DNA of 5,616 nt, taken from Chloroflexota bacterium (GTDB taxonomy: Bacteria; Chloroflexota; Dehalococcoidia; Lucifugimonadales; Australimonadaceae). This document shows, one piece after another, positions 1 through 5,616 of this stretch; positions within the stretch are counted from its first letter, which is position 1; the number at the start of each line of letters is the position of its first letter. Made by a program: the position numbers and the translations under genes. The stretch covers positions 1 through 5,616 of the forward strand of contig JACZSI010000118.1 of the NCBI GenBank assembly GCA_022574265.1, given 5' to 3'. The notes under the pieces were generated by a model. That model made no database searches. It saw only the letters and a list, made by a program, of their open reading frames with translations, and was not told where the DNA came from.

Positions 1-198
1 AACGGATATTTGTGCCACGATTTTTTCGGCGTCGACGATGCCGATATGGGAGGTGATTTCCTGGCCGTCGGAAGACGGAGAGCGGTATTTCCACTTGAGG
101 AACTGAGAGTCGGACAGTCGTTTTTCGGGTATGAACCTTTCGTTGAAGCTTTGAATCTGCTCGATGGTCGATGTCTTGGTTAGGTTGACGATTTCCAT
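1..198 (-). CDS. Probable GNAT-type N-acetyltransferase, N-terminal 66 residues (partial)
   Basis: An open frame starts at the ATG at 196-198 and runs off the left edge. The visible 66 residues begin MEIVNLTKTSTIEQIQ and include FLKWKYRSP, then HIGIVDAEKIVAQISV. A Phe-x-Trp-Lys-Tyr segment followed by a beta strand with a 'gkIVgqisv'-like ending is typical of the N-terminal half of GNAT acyltransferases found in surface-polysaccharide clusters; this is family recognition from memory. The acetyl-CoA binding loop would lie outside the window, so the activity cannot be confirmed. No good Shine-Dalgarno precedes the ATG, and the frame stays open upstream, so the start is uncertain. The gene follows kdsC by 51 nt on the same strand, which suggests co-transcription and a role in modifying an envelope sugar (inference). 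Confidence 0.5.
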   Translation of the reverse strand, partial: MEIVNLTKTSTIEQIQSFNERFIPEKRLSDSQFLKWKYRSPSSDGQEITSHIGIVDAEKIVAQISV

Positions 199-249
199 GG
201 AGGCAATTACACAGCAATTCGCTGGAAGGGCAATTTGACGACCGTCTGA

Positions 250-783
250 CTATGAATCGGCAAACTGCTCGTAGATTTTGTCTTTTTGCCCTCGGAGCTC
301 GAGCAACCAGTCGATAGCTTCCCGTACTGCCCCGTCTCCGCCTGACCGAGAAGTTACATAGACGCTGGCGGCCTTCACCTCGTCACAGGCGTTGGCGACG
401 GCGATGGGAAGGCCTATCTTGCGCAGTACCGGGAGGTCGGGGACATCGTCGCCGATGTACGCGATCTCTTCCATTGCCAGCTTGTACTCATCCAACACCT
501 GAATGAGACCCTCGGATTTGCGGGCTGAGCCTTGTATCACCACGTCCATCTTGAGTTCTTCCGCGCGCTTTTGCACCGCGCCGGATGATCGTCCGGTAAG
601 AATCCCAACTTTGAGCCCGGCAGCCCGTGCCAGGGTAACCCCCATGCCGTCTTGGACGTTGAATTGTTTTAATTCGTCCCCAGAACCGGACAGAATGATC
701 TTCCCGTCTGTCATGACCCCGTCAACGTCAAGGAGCAGCATCTTGATGACCCCAGCGCGCCGTGCCAGTTCAGAGGAGTCCAT
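250..783 (-). CDS. kdsC: 3-deoxy-D-manno-octulosonate 8-phosphate phosphatase KdsC
   Basis: This is a cytoplasmic HAD-superfamily phosphatase that hydrolyses KDO-8-phosphate to KDO before CMP activation for LPS or capsule. All HAD motifs are visible. Numbered from the start chosen here, motif I is DVDGVMTDG with the catalytic Asp pair at D19 and D21. Motif II is the Thr in ILTGRSS, motif III is the Lys in SARKSEG, and motif IV is IGDDVPD. The C-terminal GGDGAVRE segment is characteristic of KdsC. I chose the ATG at 781-783 (177 aa) because GGAG lies about 6 nt upstream. An in-frame ATG at 799-801 would add six residues (183 aa) but lacks a ribosome binding site. Length fits the family (about 170-190 aa). 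The kdsA stop lies 26 nt upstream, so the pair looks like an operon. Confidence is high for function, moderate for the start. Confidence 0.93.
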   Translation of the reverse strand: MDSSELARRAGVIKMLLLDVDGVMTDGKIILSGSGDELKQFNVQDGMGVTLARAAGLKVGILTGRSSGAVQKRAEELKMDVVIQGSARKSEGLIQVLDEYKLAMEEIAYIGDDVPDLPVLRKIGLPIAVANACDEVKAASVYVTSRSGGDGAVREAIDWLLELRGQKDKIYEQFADS

Positions 784-799
784 TGTCTCCTGCCCGTTC

Positions 800-817
800 A
801 TGACTGAAATCAGTCAT
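800..817. repeat. Short perfect inverted repeat at the kdsA-kdsC boundary
   Basis: Eight-base arms ATGACTGA and TCAGTCAT flank a central AA. The element covers the kdsA stop codon and the upstream candidate ATG of kdsC. A two-base centre is too tight for an ordinary RNA hairpin, so this may be a dyad for a protein or simply chance. No function can be assigned. Confidence 0.35.
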
Positions 818-980
818 TCAGCCCACCGGTGTAGCCAAGTTTGTGGATGGATATCAACTGATTCAACAAATGTGGCATGTGGCTCAACGGGACCATGTTA
901 GGGCCGTCGGATTTTGACAGACTGGGGTCAAAGTGGGTTTCCAAGAAGAATCCATCGACGCCCACCGCGGCCGCGGCCCT
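810..980 (-). CDS. kdsA: 2-dehydro-3-deoxyphosphooctonate aldolase KdsA, C-terminal fragment
   Basis: The minus frame ending at the TGA at 810-812 contains RAAAAVGVDGFFLETH, then DPSLSKSDGPNMVPL and a C-terminal helix LLNQLISIHKL. This matches the last strand and helix of KDO-8-P synthase, which condenses phosphoenolpyruvate with D-arabinose 5-phosphate; family members have AxAVGxDGxFxExHPdP followed by a xSDgpn segment. Homology stops upstream of about position 980. The frame stays open to beyond 1226, but the added residues (Ser/Thr/Val-rich) are unlike KdsA and are the antisense of the Ig-domain gene. Only about 57 of the usual 270-290 codons are present, so the fragment cannot be functional as it stands. 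It is followed by kdsC in the same direction, a common arrangement. It is either a 5' truncation or the victim of an assembly join. Confidence 0.85.
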   Translation of the reverse strand, partial: RAAAAVGVDGFFLETHFDPSLSKSDGPNMVPLSHMPHLLNQLISIHKLGYTGGLND

Positions 981-985
981 GACGC
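957..985. other. Apparent chimeric junction between moderate-GC and high-GC DNA
   Basis: To the left, the minus-strand reading is KdsA; to the right, the plus-strand reading is an Ig-like domain. Both genes should continue across this point and neither does. Composition also changes abruptly, with AT-rich stretches on the left giving way to strongly GC-rich codons on the right. The seam is a low-complexity GCG/GCC run (966-977) that encodes Ala-Ala-Ala-Ala on both strands and contains GCGGCCGC at 967-974. Such a run could supply the microhomology for an assembly join, a template switch or a real recombination. Confidence 0.7.
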
Positions 986-1248
986 CCGGCGAGGGCGAGC
1001 GTCTCTTCATAGTGATCCTCGAGCCGGAAGACGAGAGCGTCGTGAGCACCGAGACGGTGGCGGTACGCGGCACGACGACGGCGGACGCGGTCGTCAGCGT
1101 GAACGGCGCGGTCGTCGAGGTCGACGCCCAGGGCTCCTTCGAGGCCATCGTGACGTTGGAGGAGGGCCCCAACCTCATCGAGGTGGTGGCCAGCGACCTG
1201 ACCGGCGCCGGCGAGGCCATCGACATCGTGGTGGTCTATATCCCGTAG
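961..1248 (+). CDS. C-terminal fragment of a secreted protein with a bacterial Ig-like domain
   Basis: The frame runs from the seam to the TAG at 1246-1248. After an Ala/Thr/Pro stretch (TPTAAAALTPGEG), which looks like an extracellular linker, about 80 residues form one Ig-like beta sandwich. The key segments are ILEPEDESVVSTETVAVRG, then VVSVNGAVVEVDAQGSF, then VTLEEGPNLIEVVASD. This follows the glucodextranase-B / bacterial Ig-like pattern, with VNG and GSF turns and a final EGxNxIxVxAxD strand. Such domains are usually repeated spacers or binding modules of surface proteins. The N-terminal part, including any signal peptide, is missing. An in-frame ATG exists at 877, but that region is antisense to kdsA, so it is not a credible start. 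The next gene begins 22 nt downstream on the same strand and is probably co-transcribed. Confidence 0.7.
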   Translation, partial: PTAAAALTPGEGERLFIVILEPEDESVVSTETVAVRGTTTADAVVSVNGAVVEVDAQGSFEAIVTLEEGPNLIEVVASDLTGAGEAIDIVVVYIP

Positions 1249-1261
1249 CCGCTACGCACGT

Positions 1262-1270
1262 AGGAGGAGA
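1262..1270 (+). promoter_or_regulatory. Strong ribosome binding site of the large secreted protein
   Basis: AGGAGGAGA directly precedes the ATG at 1271. The AGGAGG core at 1262-1267 is only 3 nt from that ATG but 6 nt from the in-frame GTG at 1274, so either could initiate; the product differs by one residue. Confidence 0.7.
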
Positions 1271-4200
1271 ATGGTGAACCGGCGCATGCTCCCCGTGATA
1301 CTGCTGACGCTGACCGCTCTGCTGCTGGCGGGCACGATGAGCGCCGCCGCGGCGCCCCCGGCCCAGGAGGCCGGTGCGAGGACAGCCGTGTTCGGCGAGG
1401 TCGTCGCCAACGACGCCGGCGTGCTCACCGTCCGCACCAAGGACGGCCGCGAGGTCACGGTCACGGTGACAGGCGAGACCGCCGTGCGCGGCCGCGGCGG
1501 GGACGAGGAAGGCGCCGGTGAGATCGCCGTTGGAGACCGCGTTGCCGTCGTGACTGTCGACGGGACCGCCCGGAGCGTCCTGGTCACGTCGGCGCAGCGC
1601 AAAGAGCGTGCGCGCGTCGTCCACCTCAGCGGGGTCGTCTCCGAGATCACTGAGGACGGCGCCATCTTCGTGACCGAGGACGGTACCGAGCACAAGCTGG
1701 CCTTCGGGCTCAACGCCGTGCCGCCGGAGCCCGGCACCGTGGTCACGCTGACCGGCCGGGTCGACGCCGGCACCGGCACGCTCCAGGTCCGCTCGGTCCA
1801 CCCCCTGCGCAAGACGATCGAGCGCTTGAACGGCCACATCGACGAGCTGGACCAAGGCTTGAGCGACCGGTCCGACCGGCTGCTGCGGCTCAATCGGGTC
1901 CAAGAGCTGCTCGAGCGGAACGCCGGGCGGCAGGTCCAGCTGCTGACGCGCGTCGCCGAGAAGCTGCCGGAGGCGGCCCAGGCGGGGTTGGCCCGCGCCA
2001 TCGAAGGCCTCGAAGAGGCCAATCGAGGCGTCGCGCGAGCCTTCGAGCGAGCGCTCAAGCTGGCCGGCGAGGCGGAGCGCGAGCGCCGCAACGTGGACGA
2101 CATCCCCCAGCGCCGCCTGCCGCAGGAGGCGAAGCCGACCTTCGAGGACGTCGCGGCGGTCCTGGGCATCACCGAGCCCCTCCAGCCCATCATCGACTTT
2201 CTGGGGATCAAGCCCAGCGAGCTGCATGACGGTATCGTGGCGCGGGTCGAGGAGCGCCTCAAGAACGTTATCGAACGCAGAGATCTGACCATCTCGTTGA
2301 ACGTTATCGAACGCAGAGATCTGACCATCTCGATGGCGCTCATCCTCGACCAGGTCCGGGATGGGATCGCCAGCCCGTCCGGTCGCTCTTCCACGATTCG
2401 CCGATCCACGACGAGCTGCCGTTCACGGTCGAGGACCTGGCCACGGTGTTCGGCTTCGGACCAGAAGGGACGTTCGCGGCAGGGACGTTCGCCCGCCTGC
2501 GGGAGGGCGCGACGCCCTTTGAGCTCGCGGCTCTGCACGGGCTCGGCCAAGACGACCTCATAGGGGGGCTAACGGCCCTCACCGAGGAACGAGCACGTTC
2601 TCTCGTCGAGGAGGGAGCGCTCGCAGGGAGGGACCTGGACCGCTCCATGGCACGGTTCGCGGAGGATCTCCGGGAGCGGCTGGCCGAGTCCAGGGTGCGC
2701 CGGGCGCCGGACCCGGACGAGGACGCGGGGCGGAAGAGGGAGCGCGAGCGCGAGGAGGACGCCCGCAAGGTCCCGTTCGACCTCAAGGTGCTCGCGGAGC
2801 TCTTCGGCACGGACGCGCAGTCGGTCCGTAAGCTGCTGGTTTCAGGCAGCACGCTCGCGGAGATCGCCGCTCAGTACGGCGCCACCGTCGAGGAGGCGGC
2901 CGACCGGCTGCTGGCCGAGATGAAACGCAAGCTGCGCCGGCAGATCGAGACCGGCCACATCACCGACGAAGAGGCCACCCAGCTGCTGGAGCGCGCTCGG
3001 AACAGCTACGTCGAGCGGCTCCGGGCGTTCCGCATCGAGGAGCGCGGGGAGCGGGAGAAGCGTGAGGTCGCGGCCAGCGACGCCCGCCGCATCGACCGCC
3101 CCTACGCGGGCGTTGAGCTCACCGTTGATGAGATCGCCGACGCGATCGGCGTCCCCGTGGAGGAGCTCCGGGACCTGATGGCCGAGCGTGGCGGAGTCGC
3201 CAAGCTCCTCGAAGCGCGCGGCGTGAGCGCCGAGGACGTCGTCGCCAAGCTGCTGAGCCTCGTCGAGCCACGCCTGCGCACGAGCACGGACGCGCGCCAG
3301 CGAGCGGGCACGCAGCTGTCGGACCTCAAGCGCCGGCTGCTGGAGGACCTGGGCGGCGGCACGCGCCGCGTCGAGCCCACGCGGCGGGCAGTCGCCGTGG
3401 CCGCGCCCACGGCGGTCCTGGGGTTCATACCGTTCGACGTGCTGACCGTCGCCCGCGTGCTCGGGATCGCACCCCAGCGGCTGCGGGAGCTGCTGCGCGA
3501 GCGGACCGTCGCCGAGATCGCCGAGCGGGCGGGCGTCCCGCTGCGCGCCATCCTCGACGCGCTGATGGCGCCGCTGGAGAAGCGGGCGCAGGCCGCGGCC
3601 GCCGACGGCACGCCCACCGAGCGGCTGCGCGAGAAGATCGCGGCGGCGCGCGAGGACCTCCTGCAGGCGCTGCGGCGGTTCAAGCTACCGGCGCTCGATT
3701 TGCGCTCACGGCCGACGGACGCGGTCCGCTCGCTGCCCACGGACCCCACACGCCCACGGGCCACGCCGGCGCCGACCGCCACACCGCGGCCGACCTTGTC
3801 GGGCACGCCCGAGCCGATCACGCCCGAGCCGATCCCACCGCCCACAGCTACGCCCGAGCCGATCCCACCGCCCACAGCTACGCCAGCGCCGGCGGCTAGC
3901 GCGATCCGCGTCAGCATCACCGCCGACGTGGCGAACGCCTGCGGCCTGCGGACCCGCGACTGGGACGTGAGCCTGGCCGACGAGTGGAAGACGCTGCGCA
4001 GCGCGCTCATCGCGTGCCAGAACGACCTGCTCGCGTCGCTCAAGGCCGGCCTCGCGGACGTGAACAAGCGCGCCGCCGCGATCCGCGCCGAGGCACCCGA
4101 TGCCACGTTGGGCGACGGGGACAGCGCCAGCCTGGTCACGGCCGCGGTGACGGACGAGGTCTCGGGTGAGCTGTTCGATGCATTGGCCGGCGGCGTCAGC

Positions 4201-4463
4201 GACCACAGCACGATCGTCGATCAGCCCGTCACGAGTGACGAGGAGGCGCGGGCGGTGCGCCTCACCGAAGCGCTCGCGACGCTCAACGAGAGGATCGCGC
4301 AGCTCGAGAAGCGCTTGAGCGCTGTCGGAGACGACGCGGCGTTCGCGAGCCACGAAGTCTGGCACGTCATTCAACAGCAGCAGGGACGCTTCAGACGCTC
4401 TCGGCCGTCGCGCGGGCGCTGCACGACGCCGCCATGAAGTCGGTCCAGAACATCCGCGCCTAG
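1271..4463 (+). CDS. Large secreted helical-repeat protein of unknown function, interrupted by two apparent 1-nt deletions
   Basis: I do not recognise a named family. The reading frame runs intact to about 2376, shifts, runs to about 4385, and shifts again to end at the TAG at 4461-4463. With one base restored at each site the product is 1064 aa. Domains in the restored numbering: signal peptide (1 to about 28; MVNRR, then a Leu/Ala-rich core); two small beta domains, 38-106 and about 113-176, resembling DUF5666/OB-like modules (FGEVVANDAGVLTV; LSGVVSEITEDGAIFV); a charged helical segment to about 275; five degenerate helical modules, about 288-804; a Pro/Thr linker (814-876); and a helical C-terminal region with a coiled-coil-like part (NERIAQLEKRL). 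It is probably exported and cell-wall or surface associated (inference). It lies 22 nt after an Ig-domain gene. A 12-residue tandem duplication also interrupts module 1. It could be a real gene with sequencing errors or a decaying pseudogene. Confidence 0.72.
2263..2334 (+). repeat. 36-nt tandem duplication (two copies)
   Basis: Copies at 2263-2298 and 2299-2334 differ at one position (T2297 versus A2333). The unit is in frame and encodes NVIERRDLTIS followed by Leu or Met. Comparison with module 3 (IETGHITDEEATQLL) suggests that one copy is the ancestral length, so the second inserts 12 residues in the middle of a helical hairpin. Near-identity implies a very recent event or an assembly artefact. 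Confidence 0.95.
2374..2376 (+). other. Frameshift site 1 at a CCC run
   Basis: Upstream, the coding frame reads ILDQVRDGIAS. Downstream, the coherent protein (FHDSPIHDELPFTVEDLATV) is in the -1 frame. Lengthening CCC to CCCC joins them as DGIASPVRSLFHDSPIHD without any odd residues. There is no slippery heptamer or evident downstream structure, so programmed frameshifting is unlikely. The original frame continues open to 2563, but as an Arg/Ser-rich nonsense tail. Confidence 0.75.
3806..3880 (+). repeat. 30-nt tandem repeat encoding a Pro-rich linker
   Basis: Two exact 30-nt copies lie at 3821-3850 and 3851-3880, preceded by a 15-nt half copy at 3806-3820 that differs only in its last base. 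Each unit encodes a ten-residue PEPIPPPTAT-like segment. The repeat forms the core of a Pro/Thr/Ala linker that separates the helical modules from the C-terminal region, as is usual in extracellular multidomain proteins. Confidence 0.95.
4383..4385 (+). other. Frameshift site 2 at a GGG run
   Basis: The upstream frame ends HEVWHVIQQQQG and then turns into an Arg-rich tail stopping at 4437. In the -1 frame, TLQTLSAVARALHDAAMKSV continues the amphipathic helix and ends at the TAG at 4461-4463. Restoring GGGG joins the two as QQQQGTLQTLS. This is the same class of error, in the same direction, as at 2374-2376. Confidence 0.72.
4460..4463. other. Convergent stop codons sharing one CTAG
   Basis: The plus-strand TAG at 4461-4463 (large secreted protein, restored frame) and the minus-strand TAG at 4462-4460 (SDR) lie on the same palindromic tetramer. 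The genes overlap tail to tail with no space for an intrinsic terminator between them. Confidence 0.7.
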
Positions 4464-5224
4464 TACGTCTCCATCCCGCCGTTGACCACGATCATCTGCC
4501 CGGTGATGAAGTCGCTCTCGGGCGACAGCAGAAACACCACCGTCCCCGTGAGATCGTCGGGCGTCTCGGGCCGGTTGAGCGCGCGGTCCGTCTCCTCCTT
4601 GAAGGGCTGGACGGACTCGGCGTTGAGCGTGGTGTCGGTGCCGCCCGGCGAGAGCGTGTTGACCTTGATGTTGTACTGCCCCATCTCCTTGGCGACGGCC
4701 CGCGTGAGCCCCATCACGGCCGCCTTGGACGAGACGTAGTGCGGGTTGGTGGCCATCCGCCCCCGCGACGAGTGCAGGAAGGTCCCCGAGCCGATGTTGA
4801 TGATCTTGCCGCCGCCGGCATCGCGCATGTAGGGGAACACCGCCCGCATGCAGAGGAACGTCCCCCGCACGTTCACCGAGTAGACGCGGTCCCACCGGTC
4901 CATGTCGATGTCCATGAAGCCCTTGTTCTCGTCGGACCGCAGGTCCTGGAACAGCGCGGCGTTGTTCACGAGCCCGTCGATGCGCCCGAACTGCTCGACC
5001 GCCCGGCGCGCCATCTCCTGCGTCTGGGCCTCGTCGGTCACGTCCACGTGCAGCGGCAGCACCTCCGCTCCCGCCGCGCGGACGATCCCCGCCGTCTCCT
5101 CGCAGTCGATGACGTCGCAGACGACGACCTTCGCCCCCTCCTCCGCCAGCCGCCGGGAGTAGACCTGGCCGATGTTCCGTCCGGCCCCCGTCACGATGAT
5201 GACCTTGTCCTTGATGCCCTGCAT
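4460..5224 (-). CDS. Short-chain dehydrogenase/reductase (classical SDR), probably NAD-dependent
   Basis: A complete 254-residue Rossmann-fold oxidoreductase. The cofactor loop is T12-G-A-G-R-N-I-G19. D37 at the end of strand beta-2 favours NAD(H) over NADP(H). D61 sits in the HVDVTD adenine pocket, followed by N87-N-A-A. The catalytic set is N118, S146 (INIGS), Y163 and K167 (YVSSK), with a downstream SPGGTDT segment. The Ser-to-Tyr spacing is 17 instead of the usual 13, so the substrate loop looks about four residues longer. The ATG at 5222-5224 is chosen because GGGAGGAG lies just upstream; an in-frame TTG at 5236 would place that ribosome binding site inside the gene. Substrate cannot be told from sequence; FabG-like, sugar and alcohol dehydrogenase relatives are all possible. 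A nitroreductase-family gene ends 52 nt upstream on the same strand, so they may form a small redox operon. Confidence 0.93.
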   Translation of the reverse strand: MQGIKDKVIIVTGAGRNIGQVYSRRLAEEGAKVVVCDVIDCEETAGIVRAAGAEVLPLHVDVTDEAQTQEMARRAVEQFGRIDGLVNNAALFQDLRSDENKGFMDIDMDRWDRVYSVNVRGTFLCMRAVFPYMRDAGGGKIINIGSGTFLHSSRGRMATNPHYVSSKAAVMGLTRAVAKEMGQYNIKVNTLSPGGTDTTLNAESVQPFKEETDRALNRPETPDDLTGTVVFLLSPESDFITGQMIVVNGGMETY

Positions 5225-5234
5225 GGCTCCTCCC
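5225..5234 (-). promoter_or_regulatory. Ribosome binding site of the SDR gene
   Basis: On the minus strand GGGAGGAG stands 2 nt before the ATG at 5224, with the AGGAG core closest. It settles the start in favour of this ATG over the upstream TTG. Confidence 0.65.
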
Positions 5235-5276
5235 AAAGGTGTGCCCGGGCGGTGCGTCTCCCCGAGCGTCCGCCGA

Positions 5277-5616
5277 TTATATGCCGATGGAGCGGCGCCT
5301 CCCCGGCACGCCGACCGCGATCAGGAACATCACGCTCTTGCCAGCCGCGCTCGGCCCGAAGAAGTCCGTCACGTCGTCGTCGTAGAACGTGAGCCCGGTC
5401 GCGCCGAGGCCCATCGCGTACGCCGCCAGGTAGGCGCGGCCCGCGGCGATGCTCGCGTCGAGGTGCGCCGCGCGGTAGGCCCGGTTGCCGAGCTGGGGGA
5501 GCAGCGCGTGCAGGTCGGCGAGGAAGTAGACGTTGAACGCCGCGTCCCCGCCCAGCGGCTGGTCCAGGTCGAGGTGGGCGGCGGCCTCGCGCGTCTCCCC
5601 CGCGTGCAGCAGCTCC
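5277..5616 (-). CDS. Nitroreductase-family protein, C-terminal 112 residues (partial)
   Basis: The frame enters from the right edge and ends at the TAA at 5277-5279. The sequence includes NRAYRAAHLDASIAAGRAYL, then AAYAMGLGATGLTFYDDD, then VTDFFGPSAAGKSVMFLIAV and GVPGRR. A helix with 'RA.LdaG...n..LaA.amGLGa' followed by 'f.d..v..ffg' and a final '..vGvPg' strand is the C-terminal half of the nitroreductase / SagB-type FMN-dependent oxidoreductase fold. The N-terminal FMN-contact residues are outside the window. Relatives include NAD(P)H-dependent nitroreductases and the SagB/ThcOx azoline oxidases; the fragment resembles the latter in its LDASIAAGRAYLAA helix, but this is a weak distinction. 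The gene precedes the SDR in the same direction with a 52-nt gap. Confidence 0.75.
   Translation of the reverse strand, partial: ELLHAGETREAAAHLDLDQPLGGDAAFNVYFLADLHALLPQLGNRAYRAAHLDASIAAGRAYLAAYAMGLGATGLTFYDDDVTDFFGPSAAGKSVMFLIAVGVPGRRRSIGI

Larger units (their letters stand above)
2132..3681 (+). repeat. Five degenerate helical modules within the large secreted protein
   Basis: Each module opens with a hydrophobic strand-like start and a helix carrying an LG/FG turn: KPTFEDVAAVLGI (2132), LPFTVEDLATVFGF (2416), VPFDLKVLAELFGT (2770), VELTVDEIADAIGV (3112) and IPFDVLTVARVLGI (3427). A second helix pair then follows the pattern LLxxGxTLAEIAAxxGVxxEExxxxLL. Some modules add a basic/acidic helix and a hairpin such as IETGHITDEEATQLL. 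The LAEIA-x(3)-GV segment recalls the helix-turn-helix look of repeat modules in secreted actinobacterial and Chloroflexota proteins, where the function is unknown. Modules 1 and 4 are shorter or more diverged. The repetition is at protein level only. Confidence 0.65.

Noticed and set aside
203..235. Three GCAATT copies (203, 214, 230) in the gap between kdsC and the acetyltransferase gene.
   Set aside because: They are short, irregularly spaced (11 and 16 nt) and could be chance; no operator can be argued.
877..960. An in-frame ATG at 877 would extend the Ig-domain gene to a 123-residue protein.
   Set aside because: This stretch is the antisense of clear KdsA sequence and lacks a signal peptide, so it is an artefact of the seam.
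967..974. NotI-type site GCGGCCGC at the seam, suggesting a cloning junction.
   Set aside because: Such octamers arise easily from GCG/GCC alanine codons in high-GC DNA, and no vector sequence is seen.
981..1226. Open minus-strand frame continuing kdsA upstream to an ATG at 1226.
   Set aside because: Its residues are Ser/Thr/Val-rich and unlike KdsA; they are the shadow of the Ig-domain gene.
2366..2385. Programmed -1 ribosomal frameshift in the large gene.
   Set aside because: There is no slippery heptamer of the XXXYYYZ type and no evident pseudoknot; a lost base at CCC is simpler.
1175..2550. Long minus-strand open frames opposite the large secreted protein.
   Set aside because: They are Arg/Ser/Asp-rich products typical of antisense reading in high-GC DNA; the plus strand has a signal peptide, ribosome binding site and domain structure.
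3102..4374. Long minus-strand open frames opposite the helical modules and linker.
   Set aside because: They have low-complexity Ser/Arg/Gly composition and no start signals or domains; shadows in high-GC DNA.
4351..4383. HEVWHVIQQ matches the zinc-protease HExxH pattern and recalls the DUF4157 HExxHxxQQ motif.
   Set aside because: It sits at the very C-terminus in a predicted coiled-coil helix, with no surrounding metalloprotease fold and no third ligand visible. It also lies next to a frameshift. Chance similarity is more likely.
5243..5250. GCCCGGGC palindrome between the nitroreductase and SDR genes.
   Set aside because: It has no loop and no following T-run, so it does not look like a terminator.
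4739..5392. Plus-strand open frame opposite the SDR gene.
   Set aside because: The product is Arg/His/Pro-rich and spans the SDR and part of the nitroreductase in antisense; the minus strand has full catalytic motifs.

Overview
The window looks like two unrelated pieces of bacterial DNA joined near position 960-985. The left piece (1 to about 960) is of moderate GC. It carries a minus-strand run of genes for 3-deoxy-D-manno-octulosonate (KDO) synthesis, so it comes from a Gram-negative with LPS or a KDO-containing capsule. The right piece (about 980 to 5616) is visibly much richer in GC. Its secreted proteins have Thr/Pro linkers, an Ig-like domain and helical repeats, a style common in Chloroflexota; that assignment is inference. 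At the seam the minus-strand kdsA and the plus-strand Ig-domain gene both lose their 5' parts at the same point. Assembly chimerism or a recombination breakpoint explains this better than normal gene order.

Left piece, read on the minus strand: the last ~57 codons of kdsA (KDO-8-phosphate synthase), then kdsC (KDO-8-phosphate phosphatase), then the start of a probable GNAT-type acetyltransferase that runs off the window. KdsA makes KDO-8-P from phosphoenolpyruvate and arabinose-5-P, and KdsC removes the phosphate. The third gene may modify a sugar of the same envelope polysaccharide.

Right piece: on the plus strand, the C-terminal end of an Ig-like surface protein is followed 22 nt later by a very large secreted protein (1271-4463). 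That protein reads as one 1064-residue chain only if two single-base deletions are repaired, one at a CCC run and one at a GGG run. It has a signal peptide, two small beta domains, a helical segment, five degenerate helical modules, a Pro/Thr linker and a helical C-terminal region. Facing it on the minus strand are a complete short-chain dehydrogenase (4460-5224) and, upstream of that, the C-terminal end of a nitroreductase-family protein (5277-5616). The two convergent genes end in the same CTAG.

I see no RNA gene, CRISPR array, insertion sequence, origin or clear terminator. The strongest leads are the chimeric seam, the uncharacterised repeat protein and the signs of error or decay within it.
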